A stretch of 64,000 nucleotides of DNA from Riptortus pedestris (taxonomy: Eukaryota > Arthropoda > Insecta > Hemiptera > Alydidae), in NCBI GenBank assembly GCA_019009955.1, contig CM032228.1, forward strand, positions 97,794,001 to 97,858,000, read 5' to 3'. Below the pieces are notes generated by a model. It was not told the DNA's origin. It was given only the letters and a program-made list of their open reading frames with translations, and did no database searches. The position numbers and the translations under genes were made by a program. How positions within the stretch are numbered: position 1 is the stretch's first letter; the number at the start of each line of letters is the position of its first letter. Positions 1 through 11,200 of this stretch are shown here, piece after piece.

Positions 1-179
1 TTCGAGAAAAAAATCAATGTACAGACAGAACAATTATCATTTGTTAATAATAAAATTATTTTTTTATGTAAGACTTCACTGTCCTGCATATTGTCATATT
101 TCCCGTCTCCTATGCATTATGCATATATTTGAATTATTAAGGAGGCAATATTCACATACATTTGAATTAATTTTTTCAG

Positions 180-790
180 GTGAGGTTTAATTCGGTTGAG
201 TCTTTAGTGCCAAATAAAATTGTGGACTCCCGCTATAGTTTTTAGCGTATAACTCATTTATACTTCCGTATACGGCAAAAGTACATATAACAAAAGTTAC
301 TCTAAATAACAAAATAAACAACTTTTGTTATGTGCATATTTGCTGAAAAAGCAATAGGAAACGAAATATCGCTATTTTTAATTTCAGGCCTCCCTTATAA
401 CCCCCACTCCTGCCCGTCCCTAGAAATGTTAGTATGGCTTATAAGGAAATCATTAGTATTAATTCACATAGCGAGTTTGGTTTAGTTCGGTTGAGTCTTT
501 TGTGCCAAATAAAATTGTGGACTCCCGCTATAATTTTTAGCGTATAACTCATTTATACTTCCGTATACGGCAAAAGTACATATAACAAAAGTTACTCTAA
601 TTAACAAAATAAACAACTTTTGTTATGTGCATATTTGCTGAAAAAGCAATAGGAAACGAAATATCGCTATTTTTAATTTCAGGCCTCCCTTATAACCCCC
701 ACTCCTGTTCGTCTCAGAGAATATTAATATAGCCTAAAGTCTAAGTTGGGTTAGTAGTAATATACATACCAAGTTTCATAAAATTTGGTT
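180..790 (+). repeat. Interspersed non-coding repeat with a 297-bp internal duplication
   Basis: The block starting near 185 (ggttgagtcttt, tggactcccgctata, acaacttttgttatg, cctcccttataacccc) recurs at about 482 with near identity. It ends with a gttcagccgttt motif and an AAAC/AAAT-rich tail near 830. Relatives occur at 4236-4460, 6678-7075 and 63325-63644. A short GTACAGACAG tail motif occurs at both 1-30 and 903-931. Likely a LINE-derived or SINE-like non-autonomous element; the class is unsure. Confidence 0.55.
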
Positions 791-938
791 CAGCCGTTTA
801 TGCGTGAAAAGGTAACAAACAAACAAATAAACAAACAGACACGAAAGAAACAAAATGTAGTTATGGTGTCTATGACATGTGAAACGAAAAGTTATCGTGA
901 AATTTCGCGAAAAAAATCAATGTACAGACAGAGGTTAC

Positions 939-943
<5 letters not shown>

Positions 944-989
<46 letters not shown>

Positions 990-1197
990 TTAAATATTCA
1001 ATAGTATTGGTTCTTTGCACTTTTTCAATCCACGCATAATAACGGTGATATCTTGAATTTTCAAAATGACCATCCTTGTACTTGTCCGATTTCAGTCATT
1101 AACGAGCTTGATCTTTTGTTTTGCATACAAAGCTTACATATAGAGTTTGGTCACGATCAAACAAAACTTTTGACCGCTAGACGGTAAGAGGTGTATG

Positions 1198-1260
<63 letters not shown>
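944..1260. repeat. AT and GT microsatellites
   Basis: (TA)n at 944-987 and (AT)n at about 1194-1218, running directly into (GT)21 at 1219-1260. The second tract lies inside a Helentron-like copy, at the position where other copies carry (AT)n. Confidence 0.85.
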
Positions 1261-1262
<2 letters not shown>

Positions 1263-1367
1263 ATATGTAGCTTAATAGATAAATATAATTTTGAACGGAC
1301 CTCATTTTCGACATCTGCTTGGTAGGATCGATTCAACAGCTGATTTCCCTTAAATGAAATCAGCTAA
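1005..1367 (+). mobile_element. Helentron-like non-autonomous element, 3' part
   Basis: Contains the family landmarks (cattaacgagcttgatctt, gaacggacctcattttcg, aggatcgatt) and ends in the hairpin gatttccc-ttaa-tgaaatcag followed by CTAA. The 5' end is missing. Confidence 0.55.
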
Positions 1368-1817
1368 AAATTACTCACCTGATATAACGTATATTTACCC
1401 CAATTAATTGCCTACCTCAAATACTAAAATTTGTAACACACATCTTGAGTTACTTCGCCACTAAGCAATAATACTATTGATAAATAAAATAGATAAAATC
1501 AATAAATATTCAGTATTAATAAACCTAATTGGGAAGATCTAGCATAGAAATTTAGCAAGAGTTAAAATTTAGAAACTTTCATTATCCTCCCTAATCCCCT
1601 CTCTCCCTAAGTCAATTTCGATTATAAGTGGAGGTACACAAAAGACATTACTACGGTCCCAATATATGAACTTTAAACTTCTGAAGCTAGCAGTCTTTGA
1701 GTTATGTGAGATACCTATATACGCACGCCTTAACTAATAAATAATTCCGTAGAAATCTGAAATTTTTGGGATTAAAATACTTCCTTTACTCCGTGCAAGG
1801 CATTGAAAATAGTTATT

Positions 1818-1941
1818 TATTATACAAGTGACGAAAGTAGATCATTTTACAACTCGAGTGAAACGTTTACCCACACGAGCGAAGCGAGTGTGGTATTTTC
1901 ACGAGAGTTGTAAATTCTACTTTCGTCACGAGTGTAATATT
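1818..1941. repeat. Long imperfect hairpin (about 55-bp arms)
   Basis: The left arm with gtgacgaaagtag, tttacaactc and cccacac pairs with the right arm gtgtgg, gagttgtaaa and ctactttcgtcac. The loop is rich in CGAGCGAAGCG. Looks like a fold-back or MITE end; no coding content. Confidence 0.7.
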
Positions 1942-3253
1942 AAATTTTTTCTGTAATCGTGTAATACATGATCAGATCTAACCAGAATATGAACAAAATT
2001 AGGATGTTGTGAAGATTATGGTATGTTGTTGGTAGGTTATAAGCATGGTTGTGAAAGGTTATAAGCATAGTTATAAAACAACTAGTGATGATTGTGAAGT
2101 AGTGCAGTTATAAACAAATGCAGGTTATAAACAAGGAAGGTAATTATTATTATATTTAAATTTTAAAATATATTGATTATTTCCACCAATAATTCATTCA
2201 CATTTCAATTTATTTTGTTAAAATAAATTCTTACAATGTTTAAACATTTAAAAGCATTTAATTTCCAACTTCAAATTATTTTTTAATTTATACTTATTAC
2301 TAATTAAGAAGGCAATTCACTTTCTTCACTCTATTGCAAAATGTTTCACTTTCTTCACTCATTTCAGTTTAGTAATGTTACCATTATTCAACTATTACAG
2401 AAAAAATAATGTATATCGTATTTCATATGACAGGCTTAGATTATAGTAGGATATTCTTAAAAGTCAGGATTTTTAAACGGCTGATTAAACTAACTGACAA
2501 AACAATCGATAGAATAGAATGCCGTTTATTATGATTTTAAGCATTACATAAATTAATAAGAAATATACCATAGAATACACAAAAAATAATTTAATAGACA
2601 ATTTGAGTTCGGAAATACATCATAAAACATGCTGTGGGCTCATAAAAGACAAATGGAAATCTCGGGATTTGACAAGCAGCTGTATTGGCAGCGAAATATA
2701 ATCAGATTTAGAACTATGAAGAAATTACAACTGTAAAAAGCACATAATTTCCTTATATTTTTAATCAAATTCATTACATTATATTGAGGAAATACAGATT
2801 TAATGACACCTGCATGGGTAAGCAGGTAGTTGTGTGTTCGTGTGCTAGTCTGCATCTAGCAACACTCTTGTTGTTGAAATTTTTATTAGATTATTATCAA
2901 ATCCGATAATTAAAAAACTAAGGTTTAAGATGGTAAATGTATAAAATCACGAGGGGGGAGTGGGTTTGTGAGGCGGTAAAATGAAAAATTCTAAATATCT
3001 ACGCAATTATGAGTTGACTTGAAATTGATAAAATGTTACACAACCCATCTTATTAATGATGAAGTTTTACAAAGTATTTATTCTATACATTTTGATATTT
3101 TATTTAAATTTCTATTTATTTATTATTGCGAAGTCTTCGCTGCGAGGCAATATTGCTCATCAATTTCCACACGAAGTATTTTGTTTTCAACATGAAGTAA
3201 AATCTCAGTGCTGCTCTTCTTGCTATAACAATGAGCTCCTATATCATGAAACT
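1942..3253. other. No gene recognised
   Basis: AT-rich sequence with short diverged direct repeats (ggttataagca at about 2034-2066; ttcactttcttcactc at about 2315-2360). No exon or known element seen. Confidence 0.5.
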
Positions 3254-3350
3254 CCTTAAGGGAAATCAGCTATTGAGGTTCTACTCATGAAGCGATTTTC
3301 GAACAATTTCCTCAAATGTCCATCGATCCTACCCAGGAGATGAAAATCAA
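3254..3350 (-). mobile_element. Helentron-like element fragment
   Basis: ccttaagggaaatcagctat followed by the tccatcgatcctacccagga landmark in reverse orientation; truncated after about 95 bp. Confidence 0.5.
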
Positions 3351-3503
3351 AAATTGTTCGTTGCCAAACTCGACGTATGCAAAAAGAATATGCATTAGTA
3401 CAAAAAAGTGGGCGTTATTATATAGCATAATGAATATACATAACCTCATTTCACTTCTGTTAAATAACATTTGTGTTCTTCTTATTCTGGACCCAATGTT
3501 TTT

Positions 3504-3747
3504 ATGTTCTTCATAGTTTCATGGCAAGGGTCACCAATAAAAAAACATTTTTTTCGCGGAAACTTTGTTCATACTGGCCTACAGGTTTCGTGGTTTACAT
3601 TCTACATCATCAGCGGCTTTCCATTTGGATTGGGAATGGATAGCCCCTGAAGAGGTGGTATGTAAACTACGAACCATGTATGAATAAAATTTAACGAAAA
3701 AAAATGTTTTTTATTGGTGACCCTTGTCATGAAACTATGAAGAACAT
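3504..3747. mobile_element. MITE with about 53-bp terminal inverted repeats
   Basis: The left arm (3504-3556), with atgttcttcatagtttcatg, is matched in reverse by the right arm (3697-3747), with catgaaactatgaagaacat. About 140 bp of unique core lies between. No coding capacity. Confidence 0.7.
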
Positions 3748-3754
3748 TTGTGTT

Positions 3755-3941
3755 ATTTATTATTTTGCTATTTTAGCTACTAAGGCTAATTGGGAAACGT
3801 TATCTACATGTTACCATCCTTCCTTTGCCTTTGTAAGTTCGTCACAATTCCTACTACCCACATGGGAATCGAACCCAGGGAACTAGAGGTGCCAAATTCA
3901 CTAATGCCAACCCCTTAACCCACAAGGCTATCCTGAGCCCC
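3755..3941 (-). repeat. tRNA-derived SINE, copy 1
   Basis: Reverse strand starts ggggctcaggatagccttgt, a box A-like region, and has a perfect RNA polymerase III box B, GGTTCGATTCC, at 3865-3875. The body continues to caattagccttagtagct and an AT-rich tail. Confidence 0.65.
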
Positions 3942-4235
3942 TAACATTTATGGAGTCTACAATAATGCCTTCAACAAAACAATGTATATACAAACTATAG
4001 CTATGTACTTAAATTACAAAGAAATTAGTTTTATTGAACTGCTGGTAGTATTCAACGAGCCTAGACTGCTTTTAAATGCTTTAGGAGTACGTGGTTTTCG
4101 GTTGGATTAGTTTAGTTTTGTTAAGTACTTATACACATTTATATTCTTACAAATTCCTCAATACCCACAACATATTTTATGTTTAACCAGACAAACAACA
4201 TCAGAGCTCTTTACAGTAGTGTAAATATCTATACA

Positions 4236-4460
4236 AATGCTAGCGGACCCGACAGACGTTCTGCATGATATTTTAAGCGATTATGATATTAAATTAAATA
4301 ATACTATGTTTAAAACAAAAGCTACTTTTAATAACACAAAAAAAACAACTTTTGTTATGTGCACGTTTGCCTAAAAACAAATAGATAATGAAATATCGCG
4401 ATTTTTTTATCCAGGCCTTCCTTATAACCCTGACTCCCGTTTGAACCTAAAAAATTTAAT
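4236..4460 (+). repeat. Host interspersed repeat, 5' half (interrupted by the ribozyme array)
   Basis: Starts gctagcggacccgacag, then the acaacttttgttatg and ccttataacccc landmarks of the 180-790 family. It continues after the array at 6678. Confidence 0.55.
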
Positions 4461-4472
4461 ATAGCTTATAAT
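4461..4472. repeat. Left flanking 12-bp duplication of the ribozyme array
   Basis: ATAGCTTATAAT, repeated at 6666-6677. The uninterrupted relative of the host repeat near 433-445 has a single related stretch, so this is best read as a target-site duplication. Confidence 0.6.
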
Positions 4473-4921
4473 GATATTTGGTTCAAATGACTGGTCAGAC
4501 TTTTGTCAAATGACTTTTGTCAGATCCATTTGTCGAATGAACTTGGCTCACGCCGTTTCCGAAGAGTGTTTGGAAGACACTTTACAACATGACTTGTGGT
4601 TATGATGTTCTGGACTTGAAATCCAAAACGTTTGTTAACCTTTTGTCAAAAGTTGTTAAAACAACCTGACTTTTGGTATCATTCTGGATTTTCTCAAATC
4701 CAAAACGTTCATCAAACCTTTTGTCAAAATGTTGTAGAATTCCGTTTACTCAACTTTGTCCTAGGATAGCGCTCGGAGCGAAAGCTCACGTTTAGCACAC
4801 GCCTAGCTGAAGAGATCCGAAAGATCGAAACGAAGTAGTCCAAACTTGTATTTGCTGAAAATGGGTTTTGAAACTTTTCGCAATTGAGATTACTAGTTTC
4901 GGTGGATGGGACTTTGGTCTT

Positions 4922-4976
4922 ATCGTTTTCGTACTTACGGTGACTCATCAGCAACGCGAAGAAGCGTTGGAACGAT
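4922..4976 (-). ncRNA. Hammerhead ribozyme, copy 1 (intact)
   Basis: Minus-strand reading: stem III strand ATCGT (4976-4972), U (4971), C17 (4970), cleavage, stem I CAACGC (4969-4964), loop of 6, GCGTTG (4957-4952), core CUGAUGA (4951-4945), stem II segment (4944-4931), GAAA (4930-4927), stem III strand ACGAT (4926-4922). Stem I is 6 bp perfect, stem III 5 bp perfect, and stem II is GU/AC plus AC/GU around one bulged C with a CGTAA loop. All invariant core bases are present. Open at stem III, so type III topology. Confidence 0.88.
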
Positions 4977-5448
4977 TGGAATAAAGGCAAACTGCCTTGT
5001 TTTGATATTTGGTTCAAATGACTGGTCAGACTTTTGTCAAATGACTTTTGTCAGATCCATTTGTCGAATGAACTTGGCTCACGCCGTTTCCGAAGAGTGG
5101 AAGACACTTTACAACATGACTTGTGGTTATGATGTTCTGGACTTGAAATCCAAAACGTTTGTTAACCTTTTGTCAAAAGTTGTTAAAACAACCTGACTTT
5201 TGGTATCATTCTGGATTTTCTCAAATCCAAAACGTTCATCAAACCTTTTGTCAAAATGTTGTAGAATTCCGTTTACTCAACTTTGTCCTAGGATAGCGCT
5301 CGGAGCGAAAGCTCACGTTTAGCACACGCCTAGCTGAAGAGATCCGAAAGATCGAAACGAAGTAGTCCAAACTTGTATTTGCTGAAAATGGGTTTTGAAA
5401 CTTTTCGCAATTGAGATTACTAGTTTCGGTGGATGGGCCTTTGGTCTT

Positions 5449-5503
5449 ATCGTTTTCGTACTTACGGTGACTCATCAGCAACGCGAAGAAGCGTCGTAAC
5501 GAT
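5449..5503 (-). ncRNA. Hammerhead ribozyme, copy 2 (intact, two tolerated changes)
   Basis: Same architecture exactly 527 bp downstream. Two bases differ from copy 1: position 17 is A instead of C (still a valid NUH site), and one stem I A-U pair becomes a G-U wobble. Core and stems II and III are unchanged. Confidence 0.87.
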
Positions 5504-5765
5504 TGGAATAAAGGCAAACTGCCTTGTTTTGATATTTGGTTCAAATGACTGGTCAGACTTTTGTCAAATGACTTTTGTCAGATCCATTTGTCGAATGAAC
5601 TTGGCTCACGCCGTTTCCGAAGAGTGTTTGGAAGACACTTTACAACATGACTTGTGGTTATGATGTTCTGGACTTGAAATCCAAAACGTTTGTTAACCTT
5701 TTGTCAAAAGTTGTTAAAACAACCTGACGTTTGGTCAGTAGATTACTAGTTTCGGTGGATGGGAA

Positions 5766-5794
5766 TGATGAGTCACCGTAAGTACGAAAACGAT
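5766..5794 (+). pseudogene. Truncated hammerhead ribozyme
   Basis: Retains UGAUGA, stem II, GAAA and the ACGAT strand, but the inversion breakpoint at about 5764 removed the cleavage site, stem I and the first core C. It cannot self-cleave alone. Confidence 0.8.
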
Positions 5795-6270
5795 AAGACC
5801 AAAGTCCCATCCACCGAAACTAGTAATCTCAATTGCGAAAAGTTTCAAAACCCATTTTCAGCAAATACAAGTTTGGACTACTTCGTTTCGATCTTTCGGA
5901 TCTCTTCAGCTAGGCGTGTGCTAAACGTGAGCTTTCGCTCCGAGCGCTATCCTAGGACAAAGTTGAGTAAACGGAATTCTACAACATTTTGACAAAAGGT
6001 TTGATGAACGTTTTGGATTTGAGAAAATCCAGAATGATACCAAAAGTCAGGTTGTTTTAACAACTTTTGACAAAAGGTTAACAAACGTTTTGGATTTCAA
6101 GTCCAGAACATCATAACCACAAGTCATGTTGTAAAGTGTCTTCCAAACACTCTTCGGAAACGGCGTGAGCCAAGTTCATTCGACAAATGGATCTGACAAA
6201 AGTCATTTGACAAAAGTCTGACCAGTCATTTGAACCAAATATCAAAACAAGGCAGTTTGCCTTTATTCCA

Positions 6271-6325
6271 ATCGTTCCAACGCTTCTTCGCGTTGCTGAT
6301 GAGTCACCGTAAGTACGAAAACGAT
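6271..6325 (+). ncRNA. Hammerhead ribozyme, inverted copy (intact)
   Basis: Plus strand: ATCGT (6271-6275), U, C17 (6277), cleavage before 6278, CAACGC (6278-6283), loop TTCTTC, GCGTTG (6290-6295), CTGATGA (6296-6302), stem II (6303-6316), GAAA (6317-6320), ACGAT (6321-6325). Identical in sequence to copy 1. Confidence 0.88.
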
Positions 6326-6665
6326 AAGACCAAAGTCCCATCCACCGAAACTAGTAATCTCAATTGCGAAAAGTTTCAAAACCCATTTTCAGCAAATACA
6401 AGTTTGGACTACTTCGTTTCGATCTTTCGGATCTCTTCAGCTAGGCGTGTGCTAAACGTGAGCTTTCGCTCCGAGCGCTATCCTAGGACAAAGTTGAGTA
6501 AACGGAATTCTACAAATTTTGACAAAAGGTTTGATGAACGTTTTGGATTTGAGAAAATCCAGAATGATACCAAAAGTCAGGTTGTTTTAACAACTTTTGA
6601 CAAAAGGTTAACAAACGTTTTGGATTTCAAGTCCAGAACATCATAACCACAAGTCATGTTGTAAA

Positions 6666-6677
6666 ATAGCTTATAAT
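6666..6677. repeat. Right flanking 12-bp duplication of the ribozyme array
   Basis: Second copy of ATAGCTTATAAT, directly after the array; the host repeat then resumes and runs to about 7075. Confidence 0.6.
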
Positions 6678-7075
6678 CATGGAAGAATTAATGCTAACTT
6701 ACATACAGAGTTTTGTTAAGTTCGCTTCAATCGTTAGTGCCCAATAAAATTGTTGGCTCCCACTTTAATCTTTTAGTGTATATATCGTTTATACTTTGTT
6801 ATTCGACAAAAGGGAATATAACAAAAGCTACTCTAAATAACAAAATAAACAACTTTTATTCTTTGCATATTTGCCGAAAAACCAATAAGAAACGCAATAT
6901 AGCTATTTTTAATTTTAGGCCTCCCTTACAACCCTCACTCCTGCTCCATCTGCCGGGCTGATTTGTGAATCTAAACCATGCAGGGCGTCACTCAAACACA
7001 TACAAAAAAATCGTTCGAGCCGTTTAGGAGTAGTTCAGTGACATACACACGTACAGTAGAATTATATATATAAAG
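6678..7075 (+). repeat. Host interspersed repeat, 3' part
   Basis: Resumes with the caataaaattg, ctcccactttaatc and caacttttattc landmarks, then cctcccttacaaccc, gagccgtttaggag and a terminal ATATATATA before 7075. Confidence 0.5.
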
Positions 7076-8246
7076 ATGTTCTATGTCGATTAACTACATC
7101 AACAATTGTATAAACCAAATCATTAAAAATGTTACATATAACAAGTTTAATTCATTATTCAAAATAAATCATTATAATTCAACAACATACGATTTATTTA
7201 AAACGGCATCCATGTCAAGTATAATGCCCATGTATGCGATACTAAGGCTGAACATCGAATCTTTCTTTAGCAATTCAGCTGACTGCGATTTAAAGAATTA
7301 TATGGCCTTATTTACTGAAATAAATTATAATTCACCGTAAATACAGGTTTAAAATTATTAAATATTTTCATGCACAAAGTTCAGACATCAAAAAGAGAGA
7401 TGCTGTAAATAACGTGACGTTAGTTCAACGGAAGGTGGTAAACAGCGAAGTAAAAAAAGAAAGCATAGCATTCCGATCTCAACCTTAGCAATTTTCCAGT
7501 TTAGAGCATCATCCGACCATGATGGTCACCAGCACTACGCTTCTTGAAGATTGGCAAGATTAGCTAACGAGGTAACTAGGTCAAAAAGTTCGGTAAATCT
7601 AATCAGAAAAAACGAAAGTCACCGTGGTAGACTCAATGACTCAATTTCCCTGGTGATAAGTGTGGATAAATCTTTCGGGATTGAAAACATGTATGGGTAA
7701 TATTCTATAATCTTTGTCACAAATATTGTTTTCAACATCTTGATTATTAACCCAGATATTTGCATTTTTTAGCAATCACCCCTCAGTAAACCCCTGCTTT
7801 TAATCATCACAATTTAACAATAAGTGAATATATCATGAACCGTTGTAGTCGAAGCTTGAATAAAAAATATTGTTTTCAAAAAATATTTACAAGATACGAA
7901 TACGTTGCGTGATGTCACCAACTAAGATTTTATTTCATGACTCGAAAAAGGTATTACTAGTGTATCATTGCAACACGTGGGAAGTCTACTCAGTTTATGC
8001 AACCTTTTTTGAGGGACTTTTAAATCTTTTTTATCTACTAGTAAGAACATGTTAATAACAAAATCTTGTGTTTCCTGACCATTTCCTTCAAGTACAAATT
8101 TATTTTTATATATTAGTTTTACCAAACTCGATATTAACTTTTTTTGTGATGATCAAGTTCAGTTATGGCTGAAATCGGACAAGTAGAAGGGGGTATCAGA
8201 GGGGGGATTTCAAAGATACGAAATATCTCCGTTATTAAACTCGGAC

Positions 8247-8293
<47 letters not shown>

Positions 8294-11200
8294 AAATATG
8301 TATAGAGCCAATCTTATTGCAGATTCAATGTTCTGTAAACGTTCTCATATATATGAGTTTTCAGCTTTATGATTCTAAACTGAGATATTTCCCATTTTGT
8401 TTCCCCAGTCTTGAGTAAACCCACACTCCTACTCATGTATAATAAGCAGTTATACCATGAACCGCTTTTTAAGCTCGAAGCTAAAATACCAAATATAGTC
8501 TTTTTTAAACTTTTACTGTTCAAATACTTAGTATGATAAATGCAAATACGTAGTCTGATGACGCCATCATTCTTCGGTCTTGACTCGATAATGATTATTT
8601 CATCTCGCATGGCTAACCTAAGCCCCTTAGATTAATATTTAATAACTTTTAATTCAACTCTAATGTTCTTATTCATTTAGGAGGGTTTAGATGCGGGGGG
8701 TCGAATTTCCAAAATACCTCCTCTATTAGGAGTTGGTTCGAAAAATGTTATATTACCTCTTTAAGCAATTGATGTTCTACAATTGTTATTCTATACATTT
8801 ATTCCTAACTCATATATAGAGTGAATTATTCCTGTTTTCAGCCTTCTTCATTCGCTCGCTTCTACTCTTTAGATTTTTACTTATAAATAGAAAATATTTG
8901 GTAAGATGGGGTTGGATAGTCGTGTGTCCCACCAGCACGTGGCAAATCTGCTTAATTTACACAGCCCCGTCGTGGCCGACATTTCTACGTTCTAGTATTG
9001 CCTCGAAAAGGAAAGTGTTCTGAGAAAATTATTGTAGATTACTCCTATTTACTGAACAATCTAGCGTAATATTAGTTTTCAAGGGTACTTATAAGTCATT
9101 TACTTTAACTAGGGGGAACACTCCTGTTCCTAAATACCTAGCAATTTAGTTTAATATTAGCGAAACTACTGCTTCCTTGGCTGATTATCTTTATTACTCA
9201 TCAACACGACTTAGACAAACCAATGGAGCGTGACAAGGCATCCGACTTCTTTAGTTTATTTTTCTTTAGAAGTGTTAGATATCTTATTAGAATGTTCGAA
9301 TAGTTTTATAGCAAATAATAATGAATAAAATAACAGCAGTATTTCAAACAAAGAGAATTTTGAGTTTTGATAATTTTCCAAGTTATCCATAAAGACGATT
9401 AAACCAATAGTATTTTTTGTAAGCAATTCTAATTCCGGACTCCATCTAGAGTGTTACAAATTAAGTATAAAATAATAAAACTTCAATTTTTGTGGATCTG
9501 ACTCCAAGTGGACTAAAACATACGTAGTTAAGATATACGCTTGTACATACTACTAAACTGAACCTCTTGAAGATATATATGCATATTGAAAATCATAGAA
9601 TCCGTGATTCAAGGTTGAATAAACGTCTACCCATAACAAAGTGCTAAGTAATTGGTACAACATTATTTCCACCTTTTAACAAGGAGGTATCAAATTTCTT
9701 AAATGAGACAGACGGTCGATTTCATTCAGCCTACTTCGACTAGTTCTAGTAGATAGAAAGTAGAAATCAGTCTGGCCTTATATTTGATTAAACGTTTATT
9801 CATAAATGGAAAGAAGATAAATTTTGTAATATTTTAAAACCAGTTCTTCCTACTCATAGCGTTAAACAGATTATATAAAGCGGATAGGACAAAAGAGTTG
9901 AACGACTCATTTTACTAATTTAACACGAGAGACATTTGAAGTTGTGTTACATCACAAAAATTTACTATATATACTTTTCCAAATGTTTTGTTTGTTTTTT
10001 TCTTTAATTAATGAAGTTTTTTTCTTAGCTATATCCCAAGGCTGTGAAGCTTCGAATAAATAAATATTTTTAATCTATATTTCAATAGTTCAGATATTTT
10101 AACAACTGTAACACACTAATCTGGTACCAGAAATTGGTTTGGGCATCAAAAGAAAAGTGATATACTTATAATCATATGTAAGTTGCAACTATTACTTAAG
10201 TGGCGCCAATGTAAGCTCCTCTTAGACTAAACTGTTGCTTGAGCCTCGTCCGATCCTAATTATTGATATACACAAGATATATTTATTTAATATTATTCTA
10301 AAACAATTTAAATAACTTAATCATTATTTGTCTTTAACAATACTGAAACCAAACAAAAGATTTCCTAAATCCAAATATCTTTATACCCATAGTCGTGGAT
10401 ATCTTTACATTGTTATAAACAACGTAATTACTATTTACTTTATACGCTGGTTATGTTTTCGTAACTCTTCATATTTCAGAATTACGCTACTTTTTTACTA
10501 ATTTTGTTTGCAATAACTCTACTTTTTGAGGAATAAATAAGTACATATTTTCCATTGTCTCTCTATATTGAAACTAGTGTTCAACAATTTCTTGTGGATG
10601 AAAGCATAATTTGATCTTCTTTAGTGTGGTGAGTGTGCGTGTGAATTTGAGGGTTTGATTAAGATATATTTTTTTTATAAATGTTTATTACTATCTTTGT
10701 TTCCATATTTACTCCAACCAGTAAAGTATGGTTATTTTGTTGAAAGCTTTTTTCAAATAGGGCTTTTAAGATAACCAGTCAAATTGAAAGTAAAATTATC
10801 GTCTATTGCAGGGACTGCGTCAGAGGACTACAGTAATTATTAAATAAATATCAAAACAAGCGAATATTTGAAGAAACGTGTATATGTTTTTTAAGTAAAT
10901 TGCCGTACCAGATATAGGACCATAAATTATAGTTACATTAGTAAAGAAGTTATGTAGGTAAGCATCCGTTATGGCTAGATGGTGGGGGCTCATCATCCAA
11001 CCATAACAGATATGAATTCAGTTTTCCGATTATTTATTTGAGATGCCGCTACAATGGCGATTTATCTTTTACTATGTTTGAATGCGATTTTACAAAATTA
11101 AATAAATATTACAATTTTTATAAAGCTAAATTTTGAAAATATCCAAATTAAATAGAACCATGGACCTACAATGGCGATTCATCTTTTAAAATGTTAGAGT

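Larger units (their letters stand above)
4473..6665. mobile_element. Hammerhead-ribozyme-bearing tandem/inverted repeat element (retrozyme-like)
   Basis: The repeat unit is 531 bp (4473-5003), then 527 bp (5004-5530), then a partial direct copy from 5531 to about 5735. A short direct patch (5741-5763) follows, and the array then flips to reverse-complement copies from 5764 to 6665. Copies differ at only a few sites, so it is recent. Each full unit carries a hammerhead ribozyme. The unit also contains two diverged internal blocks with the motif ttttgtcaaa. The apparent 97-138-residue reading frames across it are the same repeat read on both strands and are not believed to be genes. ATAGCTTATAAT flanks both sides (4461-4472 and 6666-6677), inside an older interspersed repeat. 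It could be a retrozyme or a ribozyme-carrying satellite; I see no recognisable protein. Confidence 0.85.

Noticed and set aside
4724..6646. Repeated 76-138-residue open frames with near-identical products on both strands
   Set aside because: They are the 527-bp ribozyme repeat read in different copies and orientations. The frames are not bounded by gene signals and resemble no family.
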